Shown: positions 33,612-43,347 of the stretch, piece after piece
Layout of the letters: each line of letters opens with the position of its first letter
Numbering within the stretch: position 1 is the first letter of the stretch
From: Saprospiraceae bacterium
GTDB lineage: Bacteria > Bacteroidota > Bacteroidia > Chitinophagales > Saprospiraceae
Reading direction: 5' to 3'
NCBI GenBank assembly: GCA_027488935.1
Contig: JAIYAP010000009.1
Span: 48,786 to 112,785 of the forward strand
DNA: 64,000 nucleotides
The notes under the pieces: model-generated
Seen by the model: the letters and a program-made list of their open reading frames with translations, nothing else
What the model was told of the DNA's origin: nothing
Databases searched by the model: none
Program-made: the position numbers and the translations under genes

Positions 33612-34652
33612 TTATTTGCTTTCCAATTCTTTGATTTTTTTCTCGAGTGCCCGCACTTGTCGTTGTAAATCAGGCAATTGTTTGAATACCACGTATGAGC
33701 GCACGTAATCATTGTAGTCGATGGCGGGTGCGCCAAACAGGGCTTTACCGGGTTCTTTCACCGATGATCCGAGCCCGCTTTGCGCTTGCGTACGGGTTCC
33801 GTCGGCCAGGGTGAGGTGGCCTGCAATGCCGGTTTGTCCGCCCAGGAGGCAATTGTCGCCAATTTTTGTACTACCCGCAATGCCCACCTGCGCAGCCATG
33901 ACGGTGTTAAAACCTACTTCTACATTATGGGCAATATGTACGAGGTTGTCAATTTTAGCGCCGGCATGAATAATCGTGCTACCCAAGGAAGCACGGTCGA
34001 TACAGGTATTAGCACCCACTTCTACCTCGTTTTCGAGCACTACATTACCCACTTGGGGTACTTTTTTCCAGGTTTTATCTTCTTGAGGGGCAAAACCAAA
34101 TCCATCCGAACCGATCACAGCATTGGCATGCAGGGTACAGGAATCGCCGATGTGGCAATCATAATGAATTTTAGCGCCCGGGTAAAGGCGGCAATTATCG
34201 CCAATACGCGCATTCCGTCCAATAAACACTTGCGGATAAATTACGCAGTTTTTGCCTATGACAGCGCCTTCTTCCAGTACTGAAAACGCACCGATACTGG
34301 TTCCGATGCCTAATTTGACCGTAGTATGTACAAAGGCGTGCTCCGAAATGACGGGGCTGTTTACCTGGTTGGCTGGATCAAATTGTTGTAAAAGCATGGC
34401 TAAGCAGCTGCGTACATCGTCGACTTTAATCAGGGTCGCGGTGATGGGTTGCACGGGCTGAAAAGACTTACTCACCAACAAGATGGATGCTTTGGTGGTG
34501 TACGCGTAAGATTCGTAGCGCGGATTGTCGAGAAACGCAAAATCACCTTCCACGGCTTCTTCAATGCGGGCCGGGCGTTGGGCGGTGGCGTTCGGGTCGC
34601 CTTCAAGTGTGCCCTCAAGCATGTGGGCAAGTTGGGCGGCAGTTATCTTCAT
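33612..34652 (-). CDS. lpxD: UDP-3-O-acylglucosamine N-acyltransferase
   Basis: Third step of lipid A synthesis, adding the N-linked hydroxyacyl chain. The N-terminal uridine-binding domain (about 1-100) includes GDFAFLDNPRYESY; the middle is a left-handed beta-helix of hexapeptide repeats (about 110-300) with VIGKNCVIYPQVFIG and the catalytic His in NLVHIAHNV; and a C-terminal helix ends the protein. Length 346 matches LpxD. It lies on the same strand as thiL, 89 bases upstream of it. Confidence 0.92.
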   Translation of the reverse strand: MKITAAQLAHMLEGTLEGDPNATAQRPARIEEAVEGDFAFLDNPRYESYAYTTKASILLVSKSFQPVQPITATLIKVDDVRSCLAMLLQQFDPANQVNSPVISEHAFVHTTVKLGIGTSIGAFSVLEEGAVIGKNCVIYPQVFIGRNARIGDNCRLYPGAKIHYDCHIGDSCTLHANAVIGSDGFGFAPQEDKTWKKVPQVGNVVLENEVEVGANTCIDRASLGSTIIHAGAKIDNLVHIAHNVEVGFNTVMAAQVGIAGSTKIGDNCLLGGQTGIAGHLTLADGTRTQAQSGLGSSVKEPGKALFGAPAIDYNDYVRSYVVFKQLPDLQRQVRALEKKIKELESK

Positions 34653-34775
34653 GCCGAAAAGGAGTAAACAGATGAGCTATAAAAATGGGAATCAGTTAGG
34701 GTATTAGGCAAAATTTCGGCAAAGTTAAACAAAAGAACAATGTCTGTGGGCAGATCTTTTTGGCCCTGCGACAGG

Positions 34776-35543
34776 TTAAATATCAAGTCGTACCAGTACA
34801 GGACAATGGTCGGAATGCACCACATCCATCAGTTGCCGAGCCTCGGTAATTTTGTCTTTTAACGGATCTGCAACCGACTGATAGTCAATGCGCCAGCCTT
34901 TGTTATTCCCCCGCGCGCCAGCGCGAAAGCTCCACCAGCTGTATTCCACCAAGGCGGGATGTTTGAAACGAAATGCATCGGTAAATCCGCTTTCAAACCA
35001 TTTGGTCATCCAGGCGCGTTCTTCAGGCAAAAAGCCCGATGTTTTTTTATTGCCTTTCGGGTCGTGAATGTCTATTTCGGTATGGGCAATGTTATAATCG
35101 CCTACAATGATCAGGTTGGGAATTGATTGTTTCAGTTCGGAAATCCACTTGAAAAAGTCATCCAGGAATTCCATTTTAAAACTTTGGCGTTCGTCGCCGG
35201 TAGTTCCGGAGGGGAAATAGCAGTTCAGGACCGAAAAATGTTCGAAATCGGCGCGAATAAAGCGGCCTTCGCGGTCATAGCGTTCCATCCCAGAACCCAC
35301 GATGACTTGTTTTGGGGTAGTTTTAGAAAAAATAGCCACCCCGCTGTATCCTTTTTTTTCGGCGGAAGCCCAATAGTGTTGATAGCCAAGGGTTTCGAGA
35401 TCGGTAGTGATCACATCTTCAAGGCGTGCCTTGGTTTCCTGGAGGCAAATGATATCATATGCTTCCACAGAAACCCAATCGGTAAAGCCTTTGGTGATTG
35501 CCGAACGGATACCGTTGACATTATAGGAAACGATGGAAGTCAT
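34776..35543 (-). CDS. xth: Exodeoxyribonuclease III (AP endonuclease)
   Basis: DNA-repair nuclease cutting abasic sites and degrading 3' ends. Motifs: SYNVNGIRSA, LQETKARLEDV (metal-binding Glu), GYSGVAIFSK, VGDYNIAHTEIDIHDPK (Asp and Asn of the active site) and SDHCPVLVRL (catalytic His). Length 255 is normal. It is 27 bases downstream of pyrH on the same strand and probably co-transcribed with it. Confidence 0.93.
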   Translation of the reverse strand: MTSIVSYNVNGIRSAITKGFTDWVSVEAYDIICLQETKARLEDVITTDLETLGYQHYWASAEKKGYSGVAIFSKTTPKQVIVGSGMERYDREGRFIRADFEHFSVLNCYFPSGTTGDERQSFKMEFLDDFFKWISELKQSIPNLIIVGDYNIAHTEIDIHDPKGNKKTSGFLPEERAWMTKWFESGFTDAFRFKHPALVEYSWWSFRAGARGNNKGWRIDYQSVADPLKDKITEARQLMDVVHSDHCPVLVRLDI

Positions 35544-35570
35544 ACAGCGGATGATTTAAGTAAAAAAGTA

Positions 35571-36284
35571 TTATTCCACCAAGGTTCCAACCTGTTCGCC
35601 CAGTACAATGCGGCGCAGGTTTTCAGGTTCGTTGATGTCAAACACAATAATCGGCATATTATTTTCCTGGCAGAGTGTAAATGCCGTCATGTCCATCACT
35701 TCCAGTCCGAGGCTGATCACTTTTGCGAAGGTAAGTTTGTCAAATTTGATCGCCATAGGGTCCTTTTCCGGGTCGGCGGTATAGATACCATCTACGCGGG
35801 TGGCTTTGAGGATCACATCTGCTTTGATTTCGCTGGCGCGCAAGGCGGCGGCGCTATCGGTTGTAAAGAACGGGTTGCCGGTTCCGGCGGCACAAATCAC
35901 CACGCGTCCTTTTTCAAGGTGGCGGATGGCGCGGCGGCGGATGTACGGTTCGGCCACGCTTTCCATTTTCAGGGCAGTCATAAGGCGGGTGAGTACGCCC
36001 GTGCTTTCCAGTGCGCTTTGAAGTGCCAGGCCATTGATTACGGTAGCAAGCATACCCATATAATCGCCTGTAACTCCTTCAATACCAGCACCTTCTGATT
36101 GGATGCCCCGGAAAATATTGCCACCGCCAATGACCACGGCAATTTCGGCGCCCATATCATGGAGTTCTTTAATTTGGTTGGCATAGTGCTGAAGCATATC
36201 GGCAGCGATGCCATATTTTTGTTTGCCCATTAGACTCTCACCGGAGAGTTTCAGCAAAATACGTTTGTATTTAAGTTGACTCAT
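35571..36284 (-). CDS. pyrH: UMP kinase
   Basis: Hexameric bacterial UMP kinase making UDP, with GTP activation and UTP inhibition in the family. Recognised from [66 protein letters not shown] and the final [14 protein letters not shown]. Length 237. The usual downstream partner frr is absent; xth follows instead. A strong terminator lies between tsf and this gene, so it is not read through freely from the ribosomal operon. Confidence 0.95.
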   Translation of the reverse strand: MSQLKYKRILLKLSGESLMGKQKYGIAADMLQHYANQIKELHDMGAEIAVVIGGGNIFRGIQSEGAGIEGVTGDYMGMLATVINGLALQSALESTGVLTRLMTALKMESVAEPYIRRRAIRHLEKGRVVICAAGTGNPFFTTDSAAALRASEIKADVILKATRVDGIYTADPEKDPMAIKFDKLTFAKVISLGLEVMDMTAFTLCQENNMPIIVFDINEPENLRRIVLGEQVGTLVE

Positions 36285-36462
36285 GATTTTGGATTGTGCG
36301 TTTGACCGAAAAAAAGCATGTTAGGTCCGAAGTAGGAGCATTTTAGCGCGAAGATCGTAAAAATGTCGTTTCGGTTGGATGTAAGTTGGCAAACTTTAGG
36401 CCAGATGTGTATAAATTAGATGGAAGCCTTCAAAAAAGGGGCGATGCTTTCATTTTGGCAAT

Positions 36463-36500
36463 AAAAAAGGCTGTCTCGAGAGGAACCTTTCGAGACAGCC
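36463..36500 (-). terminator. Rho-independent terminator after tsf
   Basis: GGCTGTCTCGA (36469-36479) pairs perfectly with TCGAGACAGCC (36490-36500), with a further AGG/CCT pairing in the loop; six A residues at 36463-36468 give a T tract on the minus strand. It ends the rplM-rpsI-rpsB-tsf operon. The rest of the 36285-36533 gap shows no gene and no clear pyrH promoter. Confidence 0.9.
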
Positions 36501-36533
36501 ATGGTCAAATCACACTGGGTAAAAGTAATTGAA

Positions 36534-37367
36534 TTACAGCGATACGTGTTTGAACGCCGTAACCGTCAATTCTTTATCCAGGCTTTGGAGGTATTGTAAT
36601 ACCGTTTGGTCGTTGTTTTTTACAAATTTTTGGCTCAGGAGGGTGCTGTCCTGGAAGAATTTGTTCAAACGGCCCAAAGCGATTTTTTCAAGCATTTCTT
36701 CTGCTTTGCCTTCGTTGCGTGCCAATTCCTTACCGATTTCGATTTCTTTTTCGATAATTGATTGATCCACATCGTCTTTGCTAACAGAAACCGGGTTCAT
36801 TGCAGCGATTTGCATGGCTACATCGCGACCAGCCTGCTCGAAGTTTTCGCTCTTTTTATTGAGGGCAACCAATACCGAACGTTTGTTGTTCGAGTGGTTA
36901 TAGATCAGAATTTGTGCGCCAGTAACTGGTTCAAAACGGCTCAAATCAATTTTTTCGCCGATAATACCAGTTTGTTCGCCTACTTTTTCACGAATGGTGA
37001 TGGCACCTTCGTAAGGCAGTTCGAGCAACGCTTCGAGTGATTCCGGGAAAGTTTCGAGTGCGATTCCAGCAATTTTGTTTGCCATGTTAATGAAATTTTC
37101 ATTACGAGCAACAAAATCCGTTTCGCAGTTGAGCGCGATGATGATACCTTGCGTTTGGTCAGGCGATGTAAGTGCTACCACTACGCCTTCCTTTGCTTCA
37201 CGGTCTTCGCGTTTTGCTGCTTTGGCAATGCCTTTTTTACGCAGGTAATCTTGTGCTGCTTCATAGTCGCCATTCGATTCTTGAAGGGCTTTTTTGCAGT
37301 CCATCATACCAGCTCCGGTAATTTCACGGAGTTTCTGAATATCGGCGGCAGAAATTTTAACTTCCAT
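36534..37367 (-). CDS. tsf: Translation elongation factor Ts
   Basis: Nucleotide-exchange factor that recycles EF-Tu. The N-terminal UBA-like domain reads AADIQKLREITGAGMMDCKKAL, followed by the core with GIIIALNCETDFVARNENF, the TDFV motif being the EF-Tu contact, and the coiled-coil and second subdomain. Start set at 37367 (MEVKISAAD), which is the family N-terminus; the frame upstream to 37430 lies in the rpsB-tsf spacer. It is the last gene of the rplM-rpsI-rpsB-tsf set and ends before a strong terminator. Confidence 0.95.
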   Translation of the reverse strand: MEVKISAADIQKLREITGAGMMDCKKALQESNGDYEAAQDYLRKKGIAKAAKREDREAKEGVVVALTSPDQTQGIIIALNCETDFVARNENFINMANKIAGIALETFPESLEALLELPYEGAITIREKVGEQTGIIGEKIDLSRFEPVTGAQILIYNHSNNKRSVLVALNKKSENFEQAGRDVAMQIAAMNPVSVSKDDVDQSIIEKEIEIGKELARNEGKAEEMLEKIALGRLNKFFQDSTLLSQKFVKNNDQTVLQYLQSLDKELTVTAFKHVSL

Positions 37368-37499
37368 TATGCGGAAAAATGAATGTTGAAATAATAGGAT
37401 TGATTGACGCTTACGCGCAGTAAAGTCCACAAGGTACTGGTGTGCTTATTTACAAGAAGAATAAGCCACTTTAACTTTGAGTTAAACCTGCGCGGTTTA

Positions 37500-38246
37500 T
37501 TAAGCTTCGACAGCCGGGGTTGTAGTAGCCACGCCGTCTTTTTCATCACCTTTCATCGCTTTACGTTCTTCCAGGCCTTCGCGGATTGCAGCAGCAAGGT
37601 AGTTCGTGATGAAGTAGATTGATTTAGACGCATCGTCGTTACTTGGAACCGGGTAGTCCACCAAGGTTGGGTCCGAATTGGTATCCACCATACCGAATGT
37701 TTTGACATTCAGTTTTTTAGATTCTGCCAATGCCAGGTGTTCGTGGTGAATATCCACGATAAAGACAGCAGAAGGAAGGCGGTTAAGTTGTTCGATACCA
37801 CCGAAGTGCTTCGACATTTTCGCGTGTTCGCGGCTCAATGTGAGGCGTTCTTTCTTGGTGATGCTGGTAAGCGTGGTGTCATTCAACATCCGCTCGATGT
37901 TTTGCATTTTCTTCACCGACTTGCGAATGGTCATGAAGTTGGTCATCATACCACCCAACCAGCGTTCGGTTACATACGGCATGCCTACACTTTCGGCTGC
38001 TTTTTGTACGATTTCGCGGGCTTGTTTTTTGGTGGCGACAAAAAGGATTTTTTTACCACTTTTTGCCAGGGCCTTCATCGCGATTGCAGAGCGTTCGAGA
38101 CACTCGGCGGTGCGATTGAGGTCGATGATGTGGATACCTTTATGCTCCATAAAGATATAGGGAGTCATCTTAGGGTTCCACTTTTTGCGCAGGTGACCGA
38201 AGTGGCAACCGGCGTCGAGGAGTTCTTTATAAGTAGGCTTTTGCAT
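37500..38246 (-). CDS. rpsB: Small ribosomal subunit protein uS2
   Basis: 30S ribosomal protein on the outer face of the small subunit, needed for binding bS1. Recognised from ELLDAGCHFGHLRKKWNPKM, IHIIDLNRT, ILFVATKKQAREIV, PYVTERWLGGMMTNF and GMVDTNSDPTLVDYPVPSNDDA. Start at 38246 (MQKPTYKELL). 248 residues. Lies between rpsI and tsf as in most Bacteroidota. Confidence 0.97.
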   Translation of the reverse strand: MQKPTYKELLDAGCHFGHLRKKWNPKMTPYIFMEHKGIHIIDLNRTAECLERSAIAMKALAKSGKKILFVATKKQAREIVQKAAESVGMPYVTERWLGGMMTNFMTIRKSVKKMQNIERMLNDTTLTSITKKERLTLSREHAKMSKHFGGIEQLNRLPSAVFIVDIHHEHLALAESKKLNVKTFGMVDTNSDPTLVDYPVPSNDDASKSIYFITNYLAAAIREGLEERKAMKGDEKDGVATTTPAVEA

Positions 38247-38343
38247 TGTCAAAAGCAAGTTTTAGAATTTGAAAGTTTAGAAACAACAAAAAGCGTTGGA
38301 TCGTTGGTTGCAACAAAAAAGCAGGACCCAGCCAGTTTTCCGA

Positions 38344-38730
38344 TTAGCGTTTGGAGAACTGGAAGCGTTTGCGCGCTTTTGGCTGACCGTATTTTTTGCG
38401 TTCTACCGCGCGGCTGTCGCGTGTGAGGAACTTGCGGACTTTCAGCGGTTTGCGGAACTCCTCGTTGAGTTTTACCAGGGCACGGCTGACACCCATCCGG
38501 ATGGCTTCGGATTGGCCTTTATAGCCACCACCGCGTACATTGATTTTGAGGTCGTAGATATTTTCAGCACCAACTACGGTGAATGGGTCTACAACATTGT
38601 GTTGAACGTGTGTTTGTGGGAAGTATTCGCGGTAATCTTTTCCGTTTACCGTGATTTTTCCTTCTCCCTTCATCAAATACACGCGGGCAACAGCAGTTTT
38701 GCGGCGCCCTACGGCATTAATCATTTCCAT
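38344..38730 (-). CDS. rpsI: Small ribosomal subunit protein uS9
   Basis: 30S protein whose C-terminal tail reaches the decoding centre. AVGRRKTAVARVYLMKGEG at the start, GGGYKGQSEAIRMGVSRAL in the middle and the RKKYGQPKARKRFQFSKR tail are diagnostic. 128 residues. Placed between rplM and rpsB; it overlaps no other gene. Confidence 0.97.
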   Translation of the reverse strand: MEMINAVGRRKTAVARVYLMKGEGKITVNGKDYREYFPQTHVQHNVVDPFTVVGAENIYDLKINVRGGGYKGQSEAIRMGVSRALVKLNEEFRKPLKVRKFLTRDSRAVERKKYGQPKARKRFQFSKR

Positions 38731-38793
38731 ATATGAACGATGAATGAATGTGCGAATGAATAGAATTTAGTGCGGTCTAGGCCGACACGTAGT

Positions 38794-39264
38794 TTAGTAC
38801 GTATCTTTTGGTTTCGGTGTTTTGAGAATCAGCACTTCTGGTTTTTGTGCCGCGTGTGGATGATCCGCGCCTTCGTAAACGAAGAGCTTTTTCACCATCG
38901 CTTTTCCCAATTTTGTTTTTGGCAACATGCCTTTCACACCGCGCTCAATGATGCGGATTGGGAATTTGGTCAACATTTCAGAAGCAAGGGTCACTTTCAA
39001 ACCACCTGGGTGCAGGGAGTAGTTCAAGTATTCCTTTTGGTTCCATTTATCGCCCGTAAAGCGTACTTTATCGGCATTGATCACGATGATATAATCACCG
39101 GTATCAGCATGCGGTGTGTAGGAGGGCTTGTTTTTGCCACGCAGGATGCTCGCGATTTGGGCACACATGCGGCCCGTAACCTGGTTGGTAGCATCAATAA
39201 CGTACCACTTGCGCTCCGCTTTTTCGGCACTGACGGAATCCGTCCTGTAGCTCAGCGTATTCAT
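38794..39264 (-). CDS. rplM: Large ribosomal subunit protein uL13
   Basis: Early-assembling 50S protein. WYVIDATNQVTGRMCAQIASILRGKNKP, GDYIIVINADKVRFTG and RIIERGVKGMLPKTKLGK are the family landmarks. 156 residues, slightly longer than the E. coli protein through its C-terminal tail. First gene of the rplM-rpsI-rpsB-tsf operon, with a well-formed Bacteroidota promoter 56 bases upstream. Confidence 0.97.
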   Translation of the reverse strand: MNTLSYRTDSVSAEKAERKWYVIDATNQVTGRMCAQIASILRGKNKPSYTPHADTGDYIIVINADKVRFTGDKWNQKEYLNYSLHPGGLKVTLASEMLTKFPIRIIERGVKGMLPKTKLGKAMVKKLFVYEGADHPHAAQKPEVLILKTPKPKDTY

Positions 39265-39319
39265 TCTATAGAAAATGGTTGATGTGTAGAAAAAAATAAT
39301 CCTTTGTTCAAAAGGCCCG

Positions 39320-39350
39320 CAAAGGTATATTGACTATTTTAATTGTACAA
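39320..39350 (-). promoter_or_regulatory. Promoter of the rplM-rpsI-rpsB-tsf operon
   Basis: On the minus strand: TTG (39348-39350), 20 bases, then TACCTTTG (39320-39327), a full match to the Bacteroidota -33/-7 pattern. The rest of the 385-base gap to 39649 holds two small stems (39579-39601 and 39612-39625) before the DUF58 gene and nothing else recognised. Confidence 0.8.
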
Positions 39351-39648
39351 GTAATTTGAAAAGTTTTTTGAAGGCTTTTTTACATAACGTATTGAAAATG
39401 AGTTGATTTATGGACAGGGTGTAAAATGTTGATTTTATAGAAATGTATTAATGTGTCTGATAATCAATGTGTTATACGCAATGATCCTAAATAGCCTTTG
39501 AATCGGACGGAAAGGTGTAATATGGAAACGATTTGCAAGGAACATCTATATATATGGTCTGTTGAAAAATAAGGCTTATACTTGTGCGTAAAATGCGCAA
39601 GCAAGGAATGCTGCCTTTCAAAAGGCGCTTCGTATATTTTGAATCTGC

Positions 39649-40962
39649 ATGTTTCTGACAAACCGTTTTTTTGGGATATTTGGCGTGGTCATTGCGCTTT
39701 TTGCGCTGGCATTTCCGTTTGCCTGGTTGTTTCCAGTGGCACAGGCGGCTATAGTTGGCGCACTGGCACTGGCGCTTACCGATTTTTTATACTTGTTTTG
39801 GCGTCGTCCGGAATTGCAGGCAAAACGGATCTTAAATCCCATTTTTTCCTTGAGTGACCCCAATCCGGTAGAAATTTACCTGGAAAACAAAACCAGCATG
39901 CACCTGCACCTGAAGGTAACGGATGAACTGCCGGAACAATTTCAGCGCCGCGATTTTGAAATTGGACTTCCGTTAAACCCAGGGGCCGCTTATACGATTC
40001 GGCATGAATTATTGCCCTTATCGCGTGGTATTTATAACTTTGGTGCTATAAATCTCTTTATTTCTACGAAATTAGGCTTGATTGAGCGCCGGTTGATCGT
40101 TGCGCAGCCGCAAGAAGTGGCAGTATATCCGTCTATTATTCAGATGAAACGCTTCGAATTGAGGGCGATGCGACAAATTGCCCACGAAACAGGTATTAAG
40201 AAAATGCGTCGCATCGGGCATAGTTATGAGTTTGATCAAATAAAAAATTATGTTTCGGGCGACGATTACCGCAGTATTAACTGGAAGGCATCGGGCCGTC
40301 GCAATGCCTTGATGGTCAACCAGTACGAAGATGAACGCAGTCAACAAGTGTATTGTTTGATTGATAAAAGCCGGGTGATGCGCATGCCGTTTGACGGATT
40401 GAGCCTGATGGATTATGCGATTAATACCAGTTTAGCAATCAGCAATATCATTTTGCGGAAACAGGACAAGGCTGGCTTGTTTACCTTTTCTGACGTCATT
40501 GGTGCTACGTTGAAAGCAGAGCGTGATTCGGGGCAATTGCATCGAATTTTGGAAGCGTTGTACCGGGAGCAGGAGCGTCCGGGAGAAGCCAATTACGAAT
40601 TGCTGTATGAAGCAGTGCGGCGTTTGATCGGGATGCGGTCTCTGTTGTTGTTGTTTACCAATTTTGAAAGCAGTTATGCATTAGACCGTGCATTGCCAAC
40701 CCTGCGACGCTTGAGTTCCTTTCATTTATTGGTGGTAGTGTTTTTTGAAAATACCGACATCAAGGCACTTGCCCAATCGGAGGTACAGCAAACGGAAGAT
40801 GTGTATCGTCAAACGGTAGCACGGCAGTTTTTACAGGAAAAAAAGGAAATGGTTCAAAAACTCAAGCAGTTTGGTATTCAGGCTATGCTGACCAAGCCGC
40901 AGGATTTGACCTTAAATACCATTAATAAGTACCTGGAATTAAAATCACGCGGACTCATTTGA
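39649..40962 (+). CDS. DUF58 domain protein (vWA-like)
   Basis: Membrane-anchored DUF58 protein of 437 residues. Two hydrophobic segments sit at the N-terminus (about 8-48). The DUF58 signature follows around IGHSYEFDQIKNYVSGDDYRSINWKASGRR, with a vWA-type fold after it (YCLIDKSRVM standing for the MIDAS strand). Such proteins work with MoxR AAA ATPases, possibly in protein maturation or metal insertion at the membrane. It starts the DUF58-DUF4350-MoxR block. Confidence 0.85.
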   Translation: MFLTNRFFGIFGVVIALFALAFPFAWLFPVAQAAIVGALALALTDFLYLFWRRPELQAKRILNPIFSLSDPNPVEIYLENKTSMHLHLKVTDELPEQFQRRDFEIGLPLNPGAAYTIRHELLPLSRGIYNFGAINLFISTKLGLIERRLIVAQPQEVAVYPSIIQMKRFELRAMRQIAHETGIKKMRRIGHSYEFDQIKNYVSGDDYRSINWKASGRRNALMVNQYEDERSQQVYCLIDKSRVMRMPFDGLSLMDYAINTSLAISNIILRKQDKAGLFTFSDVIGATLKAERDSGQLHRILEALYREQERPGEANYELLYEAVRRLIGMRSLLLLFTNFESSYALDRALPTLRRLSSFHLLVVVFFENTDIKALAQSEVQQTEDVYRQTVARQFLQEKKEMVQKLKQFGIQAMLTKPQDLTLNTINKYLELKSRGLI

Positions 40963-40996
40963 GAACTTGATGCCGTGTTGAATATAACTTTTTAAA

Positions 40997-42268
40997 ATGT
41001 CTAACCGCAGCGGAATACTGATTGTGATCCTCGCCATTGCATTGCTGGTGGGTATTTTCACGTATTACCAGGATCGAAACCGACGATTTGATTGGGATGA
41101 ATCGTCGTGGTTGAAGCGGGCTTATAGCGAAACCAGCGACCAGCCTTATGGTACCCTGGCGCTGTACCGATTGTTGGAAAATACCCATGCGGGCAAGACG
41201 TTTACAAAAATACAGCGCAGTTTATTGCGCGAATTGCCCCTCGATTCGAGTGGTCAATCGAGTTATGTTTTCATTGGTGCTGCAATGTTTCTCGATTCTT
41301 TGGCAAACCAGCAACTATTGCGGTTTGTAGCACAAGGCAATACGGCACTGATTGCAAGTAAAAAGATGCCGCCATCCTTGCTGCAAGCCCTGTATGGAAC
41401 CGGCTGCGATGGTACCATGCCCGCTGAGTTTGAGAAAAAAGAAGCATTGGTTGCAAATTTCCAGGTAAAAAATTCGGAGGCGTTGGACTCGTTTCGATTA
41501 AGTTATGTGGTTCAAAATCAGGCGCAACCATACGACTGGCTTTATTTTGATGCGCCCTTTTTATGTGCTGCGCCCGACCTTGAAATTGCAGGCTACCTGA
41601 ATGATTCGTTGGTCAATTTTATCCGCTTCAAGCATGGAAAGGGCCGTTTGTTGTTGATGAGTACGCCTATTGTATTTACGAATTACAGCATGTTGCGGCC
41701 GGGCAGCATGTCCTATCTATCGGAAATCCTTGCTGGGCTGCAGCCGGGAAATGTGTTTTGGGATGCTGCCAGTCAGGCTCCGGCACAGGATCAAAAGGAG
41801 GCCGCCAATCCTTTGACCTATATTTTAAGACAGCCTGCATTGGCCTGGGCCTGGTATTTGCTGGTGATTTTGAGTGTTTTATGGGTGTTTTTTCGAGGTA
41901 AAAGGCGGCAACGCATCATTCCAATTTTGGCCCAAAATGAAAACTCGTCTTTCGAATTTATCCGTACTATTGCGCACTTGCATTTTAAAAAGCGCAATTA
42001 CCGAGGTCAATGCGGCATCCATATGCGGTTGTTTTTAGCGCAGGTACGGGAACGGTATGGTTTTTCAGTGATGTTTGATCCGGCATTTCAATTGCCCAAA
42101 ACCGATGAAGCATTCTTTACACGCCTTGCTTTGGTTTCGGAAGTGCCAGCAGCCGATATTCGGGCTATTTTTATTCAATATTCCAATACACAGCAATACG
42201 AACCCAACGAAATGATGATGTTATCCCTGCATGCCGCCATGGAAAAATTTTGGAAGGCTGCACGATAA
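40997..42268 (+). CDS. DUF4350 domain membrane protein
   Basis: A 423-residue protein with a membrane segment at each side of a periplasmic region: residues 5-22 and about 275-295 (LAWAWYLLVILSVLWVFF). The DUF4350 core opens with SETSDQPYGTLALYRLLE and has the ready NTALIASKKMP and KGRLLLMSTPIVFTNYSM segments, a GATase-like fold. The C-terminal cytoplasmic part is helical. It is part of the MoxR/DUF58 cluster, 34 bases after DUF58 and 46 before MoxR. Function unknown. Confidence 0.82.
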   Translation: MSNRSGILIVILAIALLVGIFTYYQDRNRRFDWDESSWLKRAYSETSDQPYGTLALYRLLENTHAGKTFTKIQRSLLRELPLDSSGQSSYVFIGAAMFLDSLANQQLLRFVAQGNTALIASKKMPPSLLQALYGTGCDGTMPAEFEKKEALVANFQVKNSEALDSFRLSYVVQNQAQPYDWLYFDAPFLCAAPDLEIAGYLNDSLVNFIRFKHGKGRLLLMSTPIVFTNYSMLRPGSMSYLSEILAGLQPGNVFWDAASQAPAQDQKEAANPLTYILRQPALAWAWYLLVILSVLWVFFRGKRRQRIIPILAQNENSSFEFIRTIAHLHFKKRNYRGQCGIHMRLFLAQVRERYGFSVMFDPAFQLPKTDEAFFTRLALVSEVPAADIRAIFIQYSNTQQYEPNEMMMLSLHAAMEKFWKAAR

Positions 42269-42314
42269 ATCACCTGATTACACACCGACCATCCAGCAAT
42301 AAAAAATAGATCAA

Positions 42315-43331
42315 ATGCAATTTTCAGAAGAAGCATTTCAACCGAATCCGGAACAAGTTCCCATCGAGACCAAGGCCAGCGTAGATGTCAGCCCGGTGAT
42401 GGAAAGATCAGAACGGGTAAAATCTCAAATCAGTCAGGTGATTGTAGGGCAGGAAGCCATGCTCGATCAGTTGTTGATCGCCTTGTTTACGGGCGGGCAT
42501 GTGTTGCTGGAGGGGGTGCCTGGTATCGCCAAAACCTTGACGGCCAAGCTGTTGGCTCGTACCATTCAGGCCGATTTTAGCCGTATTCAATTCACCCCCG
42601 ATATGATGCCTGCCGATGTGGTGGGTACGACGGTGTTCAACATGAAAAACGCCGAGTTTTCCTTTAAGCCCGGGCCCATTTTTTCCAATATTATCCTGAT
42701 TGATGAAATTAACCGGGCACCGGCCAAAACCCAGTCGGCTTTGTTTGAGGTGATGGAGGAAAGACAGGTTACGGTAGATGGTATTACGCATCAGCTCGCC
42801 CAGCCTTTTTTTGTGGTTGCCACACAAAATCCGATTGAACAGGAAGGAACTTATAAGTTGCCAGAAGCGCAACTGGATCGTTTTCTGTTTAAAGTTATCT
42901 TGGAATATCCTACTTTGGAGGAAGAGCAAGTCATTTTGCGTCGTTTCCAAAATGATTTTCAAGGTGTGTTGCGCGATACCGTACAAGCGATTTTACACCC
43001 AGCAGACATTGCTGATTGTCAGCGTATTATCGAGCAAGTATATATCCGTGAAGAATTGCTGGATTATATAGCGGCCATTGTACACAGCACCCGTTCGAAT
43101 GGCGATTTGTTCCTGGGCGCTAGTCCGCGGGCATCTTTGGCGATGATGAAAACGGCCAAAGCGGTGGCTGCCATGGACGGACGGAACTTTGTAACGCCCG
43201 ATGATATCCGATATGTATCCTTTCCTGTACTCAACCACCGGGTGATTCTTACGCCGGAGCGCGAAATGGAGGGATATACTACGCGTGAGGTGATTACGGA
43301 TTTGGTTAAGAAAGTGGAGGTGCCGCGTTAG
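42315..43331 (+). CDS. MoxR family AAA+ ATPase
   Basis: Chaperone-like AAA+ ATPase of 338 residues. Walker A in LLEGVPGIAKTLTAK, MoxR motif RIQFTPDMMPADVVGT, Walker B LIDEINRAPAKTQSALFEVMEE, sensor 1 VVATQNPIEQEGTYKLPEAQLDRF, and the lid with ASPRASLAMMKTAKA. Expected to drive a vWA-domain partner, here probably the DUF58 protein of the same operon. Confidence 0.93.
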   Translation: MQFSEEAFQPNPEQVPIETKASVDVSPVMERSERVKSQISQVIVGQEAMLDQLLIALFTGGHVLLEGVPGIAKTLTAKLLARTIQADFSRIQFTPDMMPADVVGTTVFNMKNAEFSFKPGPIFSNIILIDEINRAPAKTQSALFEVMEERQVTVDGITHQLAQPFFVVATQNPIEQEGTYKLPEAQLDRFLFKVILEYPTLEEEQVILRRFQNDFQGVLRDTVQAILHPADIADCQRIIEQVYIREELLDYIAAIVHSTRSNGDLFLGASPRASLAMMKTAKAVAAMDGRNFVTPDDIRYVSFPVLNHRVILTPEREMEGYTTREVITDLVKKVEVPR

Positions 43332-43347
43332 AATTTCCTGGTTTGCT

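Noticed and set aside
35127..36098. 323-residue plus-strand frame opposite xth and pyrH
   Set aside because: It spans two well-identified minus-strand genes and their spacer; composition is typical of an antisense frame.
37737..38426. 229-residue plus-strand frame opposite rpsB
   Set aside because: Antisense shadow of a ribosomal protein gene.
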